NCBI GenBank assembly: GCA_945870465.1
Contig: CAMBSS010000226.1
Location: 1-5,861 of the forward strand
DNA length: 5,861 nucleotides
Reading direction: 5' to 3'
From: Bordetella parapertussis
GTDB lineage: Bacteria; Pseudomonadota; Gammaproteobacteria; Burkholderiales; SG8-41
Shown here one piece after another: positions 1-5,394 of the stretch (the stretch's first letter is position 1; the number at the start of each line of letters is the position of its first letter). The notes beneath the pieces are model-generated. The model was not told the DNA's origin. It searched no databases and saw only the letters and a program-made list of their open reading frames with translations. The position numbers were made by a program, and so were the translations under genes.

Positions 1-9
1 TTGTCGCGT

Positions 10-76
10 GCGTGTGCATGACAGATCTCCTCGTTGGTTGGTCCCAACACAGAGAAAAAACCGTTCGTGCACACGC
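10..76. repeat. Imperfect inverted repeat enclosing a small hairpin
   Basis: Bases 10-21 (GCGTGTGCATGA) match the reverse complement of 65-76 (TCGTGCACACGC) at 11 of 12 positions. Inside the 43-base spacer lies a second short stem, GTTGG at 33-37 against CCAAC at 44-48. Together they could fold as a long stem capped by an internal hairpin. There is no T-run after it on either strand, so it does not look like an intrinsic terminator. Its role is unknown; it could be an operator, a structured leader or a decayed repeat. Confidence 0.35.
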
Positions 77-119
77 CGTTTCTTATCATCCTACATTCAA
101 CGTCTTGATTTTCACAGCA

Positions 120-131
120 TTTCAATTGAAA
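120..131. promoter_or_regulatory. 12-base perfect palindrome, possible operator
   Basis: TTTCAATTGAAA is an exact palindrome lying in A/T-rich intergenic DNA upstream of the small + strand gene at 316. A TTGATT hexamer lies just before it at 105-110, but no good -10 box follows at the right distance. The symmetry would suit a dimeric regulator, yet a 12-base A/T-rich palindrome can arise by chance. No regulator is identified. Confidence 0.25.
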
Positions 132-315
132 AAGCCGGGGTAACATCAGCCGCTATCCCCCCTCCTGCGGGCGCGTCAATTCCGCACATTCCGCGCCGTT
201 CGTTCAATTCAGGCGACCGTCCATCCGTCGATCATGGCAATACGCGCGCGGCCTTTTTAAGATGGCACTCATCAGCTGGCGGACAGGCAAACGCCACTTT
301 GCACGGGGCAGCATC

Positions 316-534
316 ATGGGCAAGCTCAACGACACGACCGAGGCACTACTGTTGCAGGCGATAGCAGACGCCACCGCCAACATGCGGCCGTGTCCGCCTT
401 TGACGTTTTCCACCGCTGGAAAATTCGCCATCCACGGCTGGATCGCCAATGCCGCGGACGGTTTCGACCACTACGTCATTACGGACGCGGGCCACCAGGC
501 CCTGCTGGGCTGGCAACTGCGCGCTAAAAGCTAG
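316..534 (+). CDS. Small uncharacterised protein, 72 aa
   Basis: I do not recognise this family. The reading frame is open from 262, but I prefer the ATG at 316 because a purine-rich GGGGCAG lies 5 bases upstream (304-310), whereas the ATG at 262 has only a T-rich stretch before it; the longer form would be 90 residues. Codons end mostly in G or C like the surrounding genes, which supports real coding. The protein has an N-terminal helix-like stretch (residues 2-21, LNDTTEALLLQAIADAT), a central Pro/Cys segment (MRPCPP), and a C-terminal part ending YVITDAGHQALLGW, which resembles the wing and last helix of winged-helix proteins (YxLTxxGxxxL). That likeness is short and does not establish DNA binding. 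There is no signal peptide or membrane segment. It converges on the 583-885 gene with a 48-base gap. Confidence 0.5.
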   Translation: MGKLNDTTEALLLQAIADATANMRPCPPLTFSTAGKFAIHGWIANAADGFDHYVITDAGHQALLGWQLRAKS

Positions 535-582
535 TCCGGCACGACTTTCCCGGCGCTTACGACAGCGCGACCAGCCCGATTT

Positions 583-885
583 TTACAAACCCAGGATACG
601 TCCGATTTCAGCGATGTACTGACCGCCCTTCACGCCATCGGCGACAACCTCGTCCTTGACGCGCTCGAACACGTCGCGCACGCCGTGCAACCCCTCCGTC
701 ACCCAATGGTCGCGGCGCACCGGCGAGTTGAGCACGTTCTTCAGGGTTTCGACCTCGTCCCTGAGGCGCTGAATATCGCGCGAATCGCCGGAGAGTTTTT
801 TCAGGTCCTGCTCGAGCGCGGCAATCAGGCGGGCGGCGGCCTCGAAATTTACCTCGCGGGTGCTGCTGTCATTTTCGCTGGCCAC
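583..885 (-). CDS. Small helix-rich uncharacterised protein, 100 aa, GTG start
   Basis: No family recognised. The start is a GTG at 885: AAAGG stands 5 bases upstream, and an in-frame TGA lies only four codons before it, so a longer form is impossible. After a short polar N-terminus (MASENDSSTREV), residues 14-52 are charged and leucine-rich (AALEQDLKKL, RLRDEVETLKNVL) with roughly heptad-spaced hydrophobics, suggesting a coiled coil and perhaps oligomerisation. Residues 56-100 form a second amphipathic region containing HWVTEGLHGVRDVFERVKDE and ending in IAEIGRILGL. There is no Cys, no signal peptide and no clear transmembrane helix, so it is probably cytosolic or peripherally bound to a membrane. 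The strand is opposite to both flanking genes, so it is most likely transcribed alone. Codon use matches its neighbours. Confidence 0.6.
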   Translation of the reverse strand: MASENDSSTREVNFEAAARLIAALEQDLKKLSGDSRDIQRLRDEVETLKNVLNSPVRRDHWVTEGLHGVRDVFERVKDEVVADGVKGGQYIAEIGRILGL

Positions 886-947
886 GGTAACCTTTCAATG
901 GATGGACGACTCATCGCAACGGCAACGCACGCGCCGTTTCCCGATGT

Positions 948-980
948 TGCAAGCATAGCGCCAATTTATGCGCGTTTGCA
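948..980. promoter_or_regulatory. Nested dyad in the divergent intergenic region
   Basis: The 223-base gap between the divergent 583-885 gene and the lipoprotein gene should hold promoters for both. The clearest structure in it is a nested dyad: TGCAA (948-952) and GCATA (953-957) are mirrored by TATGC (967-971) and TTGCA (976-980). It is imperfect, with four extra bases between the two right-hand blocks. It could be a regulator site or a weak hairpin. A TAATAT at 1013-1018 could be a -10 box for the + strand unit, but I see no convincing -35 paired with it. Confidence 0.25.
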
Positions 981-1096
981 GTTCGCGCGATACAGAAAGG
1001 ACTGACTCATAGTAATATTCCCGTTTGAACGCGCACAAATTGCCGACGACGCATGGCTTGCGGCGAATTCCTGGTACAACAGGCTCGATTTCATCA

Positions 1097-1104
1097 GGGG
1101 GGAG
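1097..1104 (+). promoter_or_regulatory. Strong ribosome binding site of the lipoprotein gene
   Basis: GGGGGGAG ends 4 bases before the ATG at 1109. It decides the start of the lipoprotein gene: the same frame is open back to a TTG at 1025, but that would put 28 non-signal residues ahead of an otherwise textbook lipoprotein signal peptide. Confidence 0.7.
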
Positions 1105-1108
1105 ATTC

Positions 1109-1486
1109 ATGAGAGCAGACATCTACCGCATCGCGTGCGCGGCCCTCGCGGCAATACTGGTCGCAGGCTGCGCATCGCCGCACTCGGGCAACCGCAGCCC
1201 GCGCACCACCGCCCTGATCATGTCAGGCGACGTCGTGTCGTACGGCTCGCCCGGATTCGGCCCGCGCGTCAGCATCTCGGAAGTGGATGGCAAGCCGGTG
1301 GCGGAACCTTATGGCCCACTCGAACTCGCCCCCGGCCGGCACACGGTGACGCTCGCGTGCGACGGTTCGACCAATCCCCATACGCTGACCATGGCGGCGG
1401 GCGAAGTCTATCAATTCCTCGTCCGCACGGCCGGCGCCAAAGGCTGCGTCGCCACCCTCGCCCGCGTGCGCACGACCAACCCTTAA
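1109..1486 (+). CDS. Small outer-membrane lipoprotein with PEGA-like segment, 125 aa
   Basis: This is a probable lipoprotein of unknown function. Residues 1-20 form a lipoprotein signal peptide (Arg2 and Arg7, then a hydrophobic stretch), ending in the lipobox LVAGC with Cys21 as the expected lipidated residue. Ala22 at +2 rather than Asp favours sorting to the outer membrane by the Lol rule. The mature part has a Ser/Pro/Arg-rich linker (to about 33), then a beta-rich region: VSISEVDGKPV (54-64), LELAPGRHTVTLAC (71-84), and AGEVYQFLVR (97-106). The pattern VDGKPV...LAPGRHTV...GEVY resembles PEGA-type beta modules, which are small surface or envelope domains. Cys84 and Cys113 could form a disulfide in the periplasm. 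nudC starts 11 bases after its stop on the same strand, so the two are probably co-transcribed, though no functional tie is evident. The family assignment is tentative. Confidence 0.8.
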   Translation: MRADIYRIACAALAAILVAGCASPHSGNRSPRTTALIMSGDVVSYGSPGFGPRVSISEVDGKPVAEPYGPLELAPGRHTVTLACDGSTNPHTLTMAAGEVYQFLVRTAGAKGCVATLARVRTTNP

Positions 1487-1497
1487 AAGACCTGCAT

Positions 1498-2334
1498 ATG
1501 CCGCACGAATACCAGCCGCTGGTGGCCGCGCCAGCGGAGCGCAACGAACCGGCCCTGTGGTTCGCATTCCATCGCGGCGAATTGCTGCTCGCGCGGATCG
1601 ACGACGAAGCGCGACTGCCGCGCTGCCGCGACATTTCCGAACTCGGCGTCAGCACCGTGCGCAGCCTGTATCTGGGCACCTACGGCGGCGAGCATTGCTA
1701 TGTCTCCGAGCTCGAGCACGCGGACGAGTTGCCGGACGGCCATGCGATGCAGGGACTGCGTTCGGTATTCGGTATCGTCGAAGAACCGCTGGCCGTACTC
1801 GCCGGCCGCGCGTTCCAGATCATGGAATGGGACCGCAATCACCAGTTCTGCAGCCGCTGCGGCACGCCGACCGTCGCGCGCAGCGAAGAACGCGCGCGCG
1901 CCTGCCCCAAGTGCCGGTTCACCGTTTATCCGCCGGTCTCGCCGGCTATCATGATCTTGATCATGCGCGGCCGCGAAGTGCTGCTCGGGCGCAAAAAGGG
2001 GTGGGCGCCGGGACGCTACAGCGCGCTCGCCGGCTTTGTCGAGCCCGGCGAAATGCTCGAAGACACGGTGCGGCGCGAGACGCGCGAGGAAGTCGGCGTC
2101 GAAGTGGAAAACATCCGCTACTTCGGCAGCCAGCCATGGCCTTTCCCGCATTCGCTGATGGTGGCGTTCACCGCGGATTACGCCGGCGGCAAAATCACGC
2201 CGGACGGCGTGGAGATAGAAGAAGCGCGTTTTTTTGATGCGGAGCAATTGCCGCAACTGCCGCCCAGCATCAGCATTTCACGGCGCCTGATTACAACGGT
2301 GTGCGCGAGGCTTGCGCGCGGCGAGGAAGTCTGA
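1498..2334 (+). CDS. nudC: NAD+ diphosphatase / NAD-capped RNA hydrolase NudC
   Basis: NudC is a cytosolic Nudix enzyme that cleaves NADH (and NAD+) into NMN(H) and AMP and, as shown for the E. coli enzyme, removes the NAD cap from RNA 5' ends. All family hallmarks are visible in this 278-residue protein. An N-terminal domain covers about 1-112. A four-cysteine zinc ribbon follows (C118, C121, C136, C139, as CSRCG and CPKC). The Nudix box starts at G179 and has E185, R193-E194, E197-E198 and G200; T195 takes the usual hydrophobic position. The NADH-specific motif SQPWPFPHS spans 211-219. The length is close to that of E. coli NudC (about 257) with a slightly longer N-terminal region. The frame is open far upstream through the lipoprotein gene, but the ATG at 1498 fits the family start and an 11-base intergenic gap. 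The ribosome site is weak (AAAAGA), so coupling to the upstream gene is likely. It converges on dnaQ. Confidence 0.95.
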   Translation: MPHEYQPLVAAPAERNEPALWFAFHRGELLLARIDDEARLPRCRDISELGVSTVRSLYLGTYGGEHCYVSELEHADELPDGHAMQGLRSVFGIVEEPLAVLAGRAFQIMEWDRNHQFCSRCGTPTVARSEERARACPKCRFTVYPPVSPAIMILIMRGREVLLGRKKGWAPGRYSALAGFVEPGEMLEDTVRRETREEVGVEVENIRYFGSQPWPFPHSLMVAFTADYAGGKITPDGVEIEEARFFDAEQLPQLPPSISISRRLITTVCARLARGEEV

Positions 2335-2364
2335 CCGCTCCGCCTCCAAAGCATCTTAGAGCCA

Positions 2365-2502
2365 TCTCAAAAATGCTAAAACGACAAACAGCCGCAGATA
2401 AACGCGGATAAACGCAGATAAGTTCAAAGGCTTTAACGTCGGCCAGAGGGTGGCCTTGGATTTTAATCTGCGTTTATCTGCGGCTCCAGGTAGTTTTTGA
2501 GA
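2365..2502. repeat. MITE-like palindromic repeat element between convergent genes
   Basis: This roughly 138-base element has nested inverted symmetry. The outer ends are TCTCAAAAA (2365-2373) and TTTTTGAGA (2494-2502), exact reverse complements. Inside, AGCCGCAGATAAACGC (2390-2405) is perfectly mirrored by GCGTTTATCTGCGGCT (2470-2485), a 16-base arm. The left arm also repeats GATAAACGC in tandem with a 10-base period (2397-2405, 2407-2415, then a partial GATAA at 2417-2421). Near the centre is a small stem GGCCA (2441-2445) / TGGCC (2451-2455). The motif ATCTGCGTTTATCTGCGG is one I know as a dispersed intergenic repeat in many bacterial genomes. It fills most of the 175-base gap between the ends of nudC and dnaQ. 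It encodes nothing, so it would depend on an outside transposase if mobile. The outer arms and A/T runs could make a bidirectional terminator (inference). Confidence 0.8.
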
Positions 2503-2509
2503 CTGCTTA

Positions 2510-3214
2510 TTAAGCGGTTTCCAGTTTCTTCCACACGCAGGCGCCGCGGCTTGCCGTATCGATTTCGGCGAGCTGTTTCTCGTGCTCGGCGATTTCTTCC
2601 GCACTGGCCGCCAGCACCACCAACTCAAGCTTGCCGGCGGCACGACGCGTTTCAGCCTGCGCCTGCGGCGTGGGCGCAGCGTCTATCATCAGGCTGTCCT
2701 GGCCGCGCGTCAGCGCCAGATACACTTCAGCGAGCAGATTGGCGTCGAGCAACGCGCCGTGCAGGGTGCGCGTCGAATTGTCTATCTGGTAGCGCTCGCA
2801 CAGCGCGTTGAGATTGTTTTTCTTGCCTGGGTACAGTTCGCGCGCCATGCGCAGCGTGTCCACCACCTGCGGGCAATATTCGGCGATCGGCTTGAGATCG
2901 AGCAACCCGAACTCGGCGTCGAGAAACGCGCAGTCGAACGCCGCGTTGTGGATGATGAGTTCGGTACCGCTGACGAATTCGAGCAGCTCTTTCGCGATGT
3001 CGCCGAACTTCGGCTTGTCGCGCAAAAATTCTTCGGTGAGACCGTGCACCTGCAAAGCGCCCTCTTCGCTGGCGCGCCCCGGATTAACGTAGCGATGAAA
3101 ATGGTTGCCGGTCAGCCGCCGGTCGACGATTTCGACCGCCGCGATTTCGATCACGCGGTGGCCGAGCTTGGGGTCGAGGCCGGTGGTTTCAGTGTCAAGA
3201 ATGATTTGGCGCAT
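2510..3214 (-). CDS. dnaQ: DNA polymerase III epsilon subunit, 3'-5' proofreading exonuclease
   Basis: The epsilon subunit proofreads newly made DNA within the polymerase III core (with alpha and theta). This 234-residue protein (E. coli 243) carries every DnaQ exonuclease motif. Exo I is DTETTG at 7-12, with metal ligands D7 and E9. Exo II is HNAAFDCAFLD (89-99), with D94. Exo III-epsilon is HGALLDANLLAEVY (152-165), with H152 and D157. QDSLMI at 172-177 sits where E. coli epsilon has its clamp-binding QTSMAF and probably contacts the beta clamp. Beyond about 178 lies a variable linker and a C-terminal region expected to bind the polymerase (alpha) subunit. The start MRQIILDTETTG is typical for the family; the upstream GTAGAG is only a weak ribosome site. 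It follows rnhA on the same strand with a 61-base gap occupied by an inverted repeat, and is probably the last gene of that transcript. Confidence 0.96.
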   Translation of the reverse strand: MRQIILDTETTGLDPKLGHRVIEIAAVEIVDRRLTGNHFHRYVNPGRASEEGALQVHGLTEEFLRDKPKFGDIAKELLEFVSGTELIIHNAAFDCAFLDAEFGLLDLKPIAEYCPQVVDTLRMARELYPGKKNNLNALCERYQIDNSTRTLHGALLDANLLAEVYLALTRGQDSLMIDAAPTPQAQAETRRAAGKLELVVLAASAEEIAEHEKQLAEIDTASRGACVWKKLETA

Positions 3215-3221
3215 ACTCTAC

Positions 3222-3309
3222 GGAGAGGCGAGAGGGGAGAGGCGAAAGGTGGAAAGTTCTCCAGCCGCTCCCGCTTTACGCCTCTCTCCCCTCTCCTCTC
3301 TCCTCTCGA
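3222..3309. repeat. Purine/pyrimidine-skewed inverted repeat between rnhA and dnaQ
   Basis: The left arm (3222-3256) is almost pure purine on +, built of GAGAGG units. The right arm (3271-3309) is almost pure pyrimidine, built of CCTCTC units. The core GAGAGGGGAGAGGCGAAAG (3229-3247) pairs with the reverse complement of CTTTACGCCTCTCTCCCCTCTC (3274-3295), with small bulges. TGGA (3250-3253) and TCCA (3260-3263) form an apical stem. The right arm is translated as the last residues of rnhA ([11 protein letters not shown]) and supplies its TAA stop. The composition is unlike the surrounding coding DNA. It looks like a dispersed palindromic element or a slippage-expanded tract rather than ordinary spacer; one copy alone cannot say which. 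Confidence 0.7.
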
Positions 3310-3746
3310 CCAACCGAGGCGCAGCCTCGGTTGGCCAGTTCATCGGCGCGTTCGTTGCCGTCGTGTCCGGCGTGGCCCTTGACCCACAGCCATTCGATAT
3401 CGTGCTCGCGCGCGAGATCATCGAGCTGCCGCCACAGGTCTTCGTTTTTCACCGGCTTCTTGTCCGAGGTTTTCCAGCCGCGCTTTTTCCACGCATGTAT
3501 CCACTCGGTGATGCCCTGCTGCACGTATTTCGAATCGGTGTGCAGCCTGATATGGCATTTGCGGTTCAGCGCCTCGAGTGCGCGGATCACCGCCGTGAGT
3601 TCCATGCGGTTGTTGGTGGTATGCGGTTCTCCCCCGCACAGTTCACGCGTGCGGTCGCCATAGCGCAGCAGCACACCCCAGCCGCCGACGCCCGGATTGC
3701 CTTTGCATGCGCCGTCCGTATAGACCTCGACCTCGCCGCCGGTCAT
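3276..3746 (-). CDS. rnhA: Ribonuclease HI
   Basis: RNase HI cuts the RNA strand of RNA-DNA hybrids, removing R-loops and helping primer removal; it is cytosolic and Mg2+ dependent. All active-site residues are visible: D11 (in [12 protein letters not shown]), E49 (NNRMEL), D71 (HTDSKYV), H125 (VKGHAGH) and D135 ([11 protein letters not shown]), each one position later than in E. coli. The basic handle region is present ([20 protein letters not shown], 82-101). The protein is 156 residues (E. coli 155), but conserved sequence ends at about ANRG (138-141). The rest, [15 protein letters not shown], comes from a perfect hairpin and a purine-rich repeat, so the tail is probably acquired and non-essential. 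The start overlaps the methyltransferase stop by 4 bases (ATGA), showing translational coupling, and dnaQ follows downstream. Catalytic function should be intact. Confidence 0.95.
   Translation of the reverse strand: MTGGEVEVYTDGACKGNPGVGGWGVLLRYGDRTRELCGGEPHTTNNRMELTAVIRALEALNRKCHIRLHTDSKYVQQGITEWIHAWKKRGWKTSDKKPVKNEDLWRQLDDLAREHDIEWLWVKGHAGHDGNERADELANRGCASVGREERGEGREA
3310..3334. repeat. Perfect 11-bp hairpin inside the 3' end of rnhA
   Basis: CCAACCGAGGC (3310-3320), a 3-base GCA loop (3321-3323) and GCCTCGGTTGG (3324-3334) form a perfect G/C-rich hairpin. The arm at 3324-3334 lies in the conserved rnhA codons for A-N-R-G, while the other arm encodes the non-conserved A-S-V-G that follows. 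The second arm may therefore be a fold-back copy of the first. No T-run follows on the rnhA strand, so it is not a standard intrinsic terminator, although it could slow ribosomes or protect the upstream mRNA. Confidence 0.8.
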
Positions 3747-4507
3747 TGCATTTCAACAGTGTTGCGCGCGGCGGCCGGCCGGTCGTTGTCCTGTGTCTTG
3801 GGCACTACCGACAGGTTGGGCCGGCGCACAGCCTCTTCGCGCCATTTGGGCATGATGACGCGCATACCGCGCACGTGCTTCACAACGTGCAGGAAATAAA
3901 CCCCGCCCGCGATCGGCCACCAACGGTCGCCGGCGGCCTCCATGAAATGAAAACGCTGGATCCACTTGTCCTGCGCGAAAGGCGGCACGTAACAACCCAT
4001 GCGGCCGGCGGTGATCTCGAGTTCGAGCAGCGCCAGCCAGTCTTTCAGGCGCGGCAGCGTAATGAATTGCGCATCCCACGGATAAGCGTCGGGCGTGCGG
4101 TTGAACATGCGGCGCACACCCCACAGGCTCCACGGATTGAAGCACGCAATCACCGCCTGCCCTTCCGGCATCAGCACACGCTGGACTTCGCGCAGTATCT
4201 GGTGCGGGTTGACGCTGAATTCGAGCACATGCGGCAGTACCAGCAAATCGATGCTGTTGCTGGCAATCGGCAGATCGCGAAAACGCGCGTGCAGCCCCGC
4301 CGGACCGTCCCGCGCGACGCGACACTTGAGTGGGATACGACTGGCGCGCAGGAAATCGTGCTCCGGCAGGCCCAGTTGCAGCGCGTTGTAGCCGAACACG
4401 TCGGCGACCGCTTCATCGACATATTTAAGCTCGCAATCGAGCAGATAGCGCCCCAGCGGCGTGGCCAGCCACGCGGCAGGCGATTGGACATCCGTCAACG
4501 TTGACAT
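3743..4507 (-). CDS. yafS: YafS-like SAM-dependent methyltransferase, 254 aa
   Basis: This is a probable class I S-adenosylmethionine-dependent methyltransferase of the Methyltransf_11 type; the substrate is unknown. It is placed with E. coli YafS by position next to gloB and rnhA and by shared sequence style. The glycine-rich motif I is degenerate: [17 protein letters not shown] (37-53) replaces the usual D-x-G-x-G. Later motifs are better kept: [22 protein letters not shown] (76-97, acidic loop and motif IV), [29 protein letters not shown] (102-130, motif V/VI), then [13 protein letters not shown] (153-165). The C-terminal [20 protein letters not shown] (201-220) looks like the last core strands, followed by a polar, probably disordered tail. 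There is no signal peptide. No clear ribosome site precedes the ATG. It overlaps rnhA by 4 bases and is divergent from gloB, so it heads a methyltransferase-rnhA-dnaQ transcript. Methyltransferase class is fairly sure; the exact gene name is less so. Confidence 0.85.
   Translation of the reverse strand: MSTLTDVQSPAAWLATPLGRYLLDCELKYVDEAVADVFGYNALQLGLPEHDFLRASRIPLKCRVARDGPAGLHARFRDLPIASNSIDLLVLPHVLEFSVNPHQILREVQRVLMPEGQAVIACFNPWSLWGVRRMFNRTPDAYPWDAQFITLPRLKDWLALLELEITAGRMGCYVPPFAQDKWIQRFHFMEAAGDRWWPIAGGVYFLHVVKHVRGMRVIMPKWREEAVRRPNLSVVPKTQDNDRPAAARNTVEMQ
4494..4505. promoter_or_regulatory. 12-base perfect palindrome over a -35 box and start codon
   Basis: GTCAACGTTGAC is an exact palindrome. 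Its right half lies within the TTGACA (4501-4506) proposed as the -35 box facing gloB, and its last base is the third base of the methyltransferase ATG on -. A dimeric regulator bound here could affect both divergent genes. It also encodes methyltransferase codons 2-4, so the symmetry could be accidental. Confidence 0.3.
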
Positions 4508-4529
4508 GCGGGCAGTTTAAAACAAAGAT
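4501..4529 (+). promoter_or_regulatory. Candidate gloB promoter
   Basis: A consensus -35 box TTGACA (4501-4506) is followed after 17 bases by AAAGAT (4524-4529), a poor -10 match (3 of 6). Transcription would start near 4536, leaving a leader of about 29 bases before the gloB ATG. The -35 box overlaps the start of the divergent methyltransferase gene. Support comes only from the -35 match and position. Confidence 0.35.
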
Positions 4530-4545
4530 ACGGGCTGTGCATCAA
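4517..4545 (-). promoter_or_regulatory. Candidate methyltransferase-rnhA-dnaQ promoter
   Basis: Read on -, TTGATG (4545-4540) and TTTTAA (4522-4517) are 17 bases apart. A start near 4510 would leave almost no leader before the ATG at 4507, and no ribosome site is visible there, so translation might be leaderless. It overlaps the candidate gloB promoter, so the two polymerases could not easily occupy both. Confidence 0.25.
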
Positions 4546-4564
4546 TCTCTGCAGGCATCCCGAC

Positions 4565-5350
4565 ATGAATGACATCAGCGCGAATCACATCGACGTCTAT
4601 CCCGTGCGTGCGTTCCAGGACAATTATGTCTGGACCCTGAGACAGGGCAGCAATGCCGCGGTAGTCGATCCCGGCGATGCCAAGCCGGTGCTGGCTTACC
4701 TCAAGGCGCAGAAACTAAAGCTCACCGCCATTCTCAATACCCATCACCATGCCGATCACGTCGGCGGCAACGCGGAACTGCTCGAACACTTCCCGGTGCC
4801 GGTATACGGCCCCTATGATGAGCGCATTCCGACCGTCAGCCACCGCGTGCGCGAAGGCGACCGCTTCACGCTGCAGGAATTCGGCGTCGAATTCGAGGTG
4901 TTCGAAATCCCGGGGCACACCAAAAGCCATATCGCGTTTTACGGCGGCGGCATGCTGTACTGCGGAGACACGCTGTTCGCCTGCGGCTGCGGCCGCCTGT
5001 TCGAAGGCACGCCGGCGCAGATGTACGACTCGCTCGCCAAGCTCGCGCAGCTTCCCGCGGCAACACGCGTTTACTGCGGCCACGAATACACCATGGCCAA
5101 TATCAAGTTCGGCAAAGTCGTCGAAGCGGGCAATGCCGAACTCGCTAAATGGGAACAGGCGGCCGGCGCCCAGCGCGCCAAAGACGAACCGACCCTGCCC
5201 TCCACCCTGGCGCAGGAAAAACTCGCCAACCCCTTCCTGCGCTGCGACCAGCCGGAAGTCATCGCGGCAGCCAGCAAGCACGCCGGAAAGCCGTTAAAAG
5301 ACCCCGTTAGCGTGCTCGGCGCGATCCGCGAATGGAAGAATAATTTCTAG
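4565..5350 (+). CDS. gloB: Hydroxyacylglutathione hydrolase (glyoxalase II)
   Basis: GloB hydrolyses S-D-lactoylglutathione to D-lactate and glutathione, the second step of methylglyoxal detoxification after glyoxalase I. It is a cytosolic two-metal enzyme of the metallo-beta-lactamase fold. The metal motif THHHADH lies at 59-65 (ligands H60, H62, D64, H65), with further ligands H118 (IPGHTKSH), D135 (YCGDTLF) and H173 (YCGHEYT). The family-specific CGCGRLFEGT (140-149) is intact. The C-terminal HAGH domain is present with RAKDEPTLPSTLAQEKLANPFLR (204-226). At 261 residues the length is normal (E. coli 251). The ATG at 4565 has only a weak AGG about 9 bases upstream, but the start MNDISANHIDVYPVRAFQDNY fits the family. 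It is divergent from the methyltransferase gene and followed in the same direction by mltD, as in related genomes. Possession of gloB implies a glutathione-using organism. Confidence 0.96.
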   Translation: MNDISANHIDVYPVRAFQDNYVWTLRQGSNAAVVDPGDAKPVLAYLKAQKLKLTAILNTHHHADHVGGNAELLEHFPVPVYGPYDERIPTVSHRVREGDRFTLQEFGVEFEVFEIPGHTKSHIAFYGGGMLYCGDTLFACGCGRLFEGTPAQMYDSLAKLAQLPAATRVYCGHEYTMANIKFGKVVEAGNAELAKWEQAAGAQRAKDEPTLPSTLAQEKLANPFLRCDQPEVIAAASKHAGKPLKDPVSVLGAIREWKNNF

Positions 5351-5394
5351 TCCGGAATCAGACGTTTAGCATTGATTTTTTTCAGGAATTTGCC

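Larger units (their letters stand above)
1..261. other. Gene-free left edge of the window
   Basis: I see no supportable gene here. The reading frames that cross it have no good start, are rich in Arg/Ser/Pro and lack the G/C-ending codon bias of the neighbouring genes. The stretch is visibly more A/T-rich than the rest of the window between about 50 and 135, which suits an intergenic or regulatory region. It contains an inverted repeat (10-76) and a 12-base palindrome (120-131), listed separately. Any gene to the left must end before the window starts or lie wholly outside it. Confidence 0.55.

Noticed and set aside
8..364. 118-residue + strand frame at the left edge
   Set aside because: It starts at a GTG without a ribosome site, has Arg/Ser-rich composition and poor codon bias, and overlaps the better supported gene at 316.
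553..584. Possible terminator between the two convergent small genes
   Set aside because: The GCGCT/AGCGC stem is only 5 bp and the T-run starts 11 bases after it, too weak and too far for an intrinsic terminator.
685..1005. 106-residue + strand frame opposite the 583-885 gene
   Set aside because: It is antisense to a gene with a well-supported start and coiled-coil character, and has no features of its own.
1025..1108. Upstream TTG start for the lipoprotein gene
   Set aside because: It would bury the signal peptide behind 28 residues, whereas the ATG at 1109 has a strong ribosome site and gives a standard lipoprotein signal.
1135..1497. Possible 121-residue N-terminal extension of nudC
   Set aside because: The frame is open but overlaps the lipoprotein gene, is very Arg/Pro/His-rich and makes the protein far longer than the NudC family.
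2356..2643. 95-residue frame on - with a hydrophobic end (LSAFIRVYLRLF)
   Set aside because: Its end is just the translation of the palindromic repeat and the rest is out of frame with dnaQ on the same strand. This peptide is a well-known false product of such repeats.
2582..3382. Long + strand frame opposite dnaQ (266 residues)
   Set aside because: It is a high-GC antisense shadow of dnaQ; all DnaQ motifs are on the other strand.
3707..4504. Long + strand frame opposite the methyltransferase gene (265 residues)
   Set aside because: It is Arg/Gln/His-rich with no recognisable motifs and covers the methyltransferase almost end to end, as expected of a shadow in GC-rich DNA.
5371..5390. T-run after gloB as a terminator
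   Set aside because: No stem of useful length precedes the T-run.
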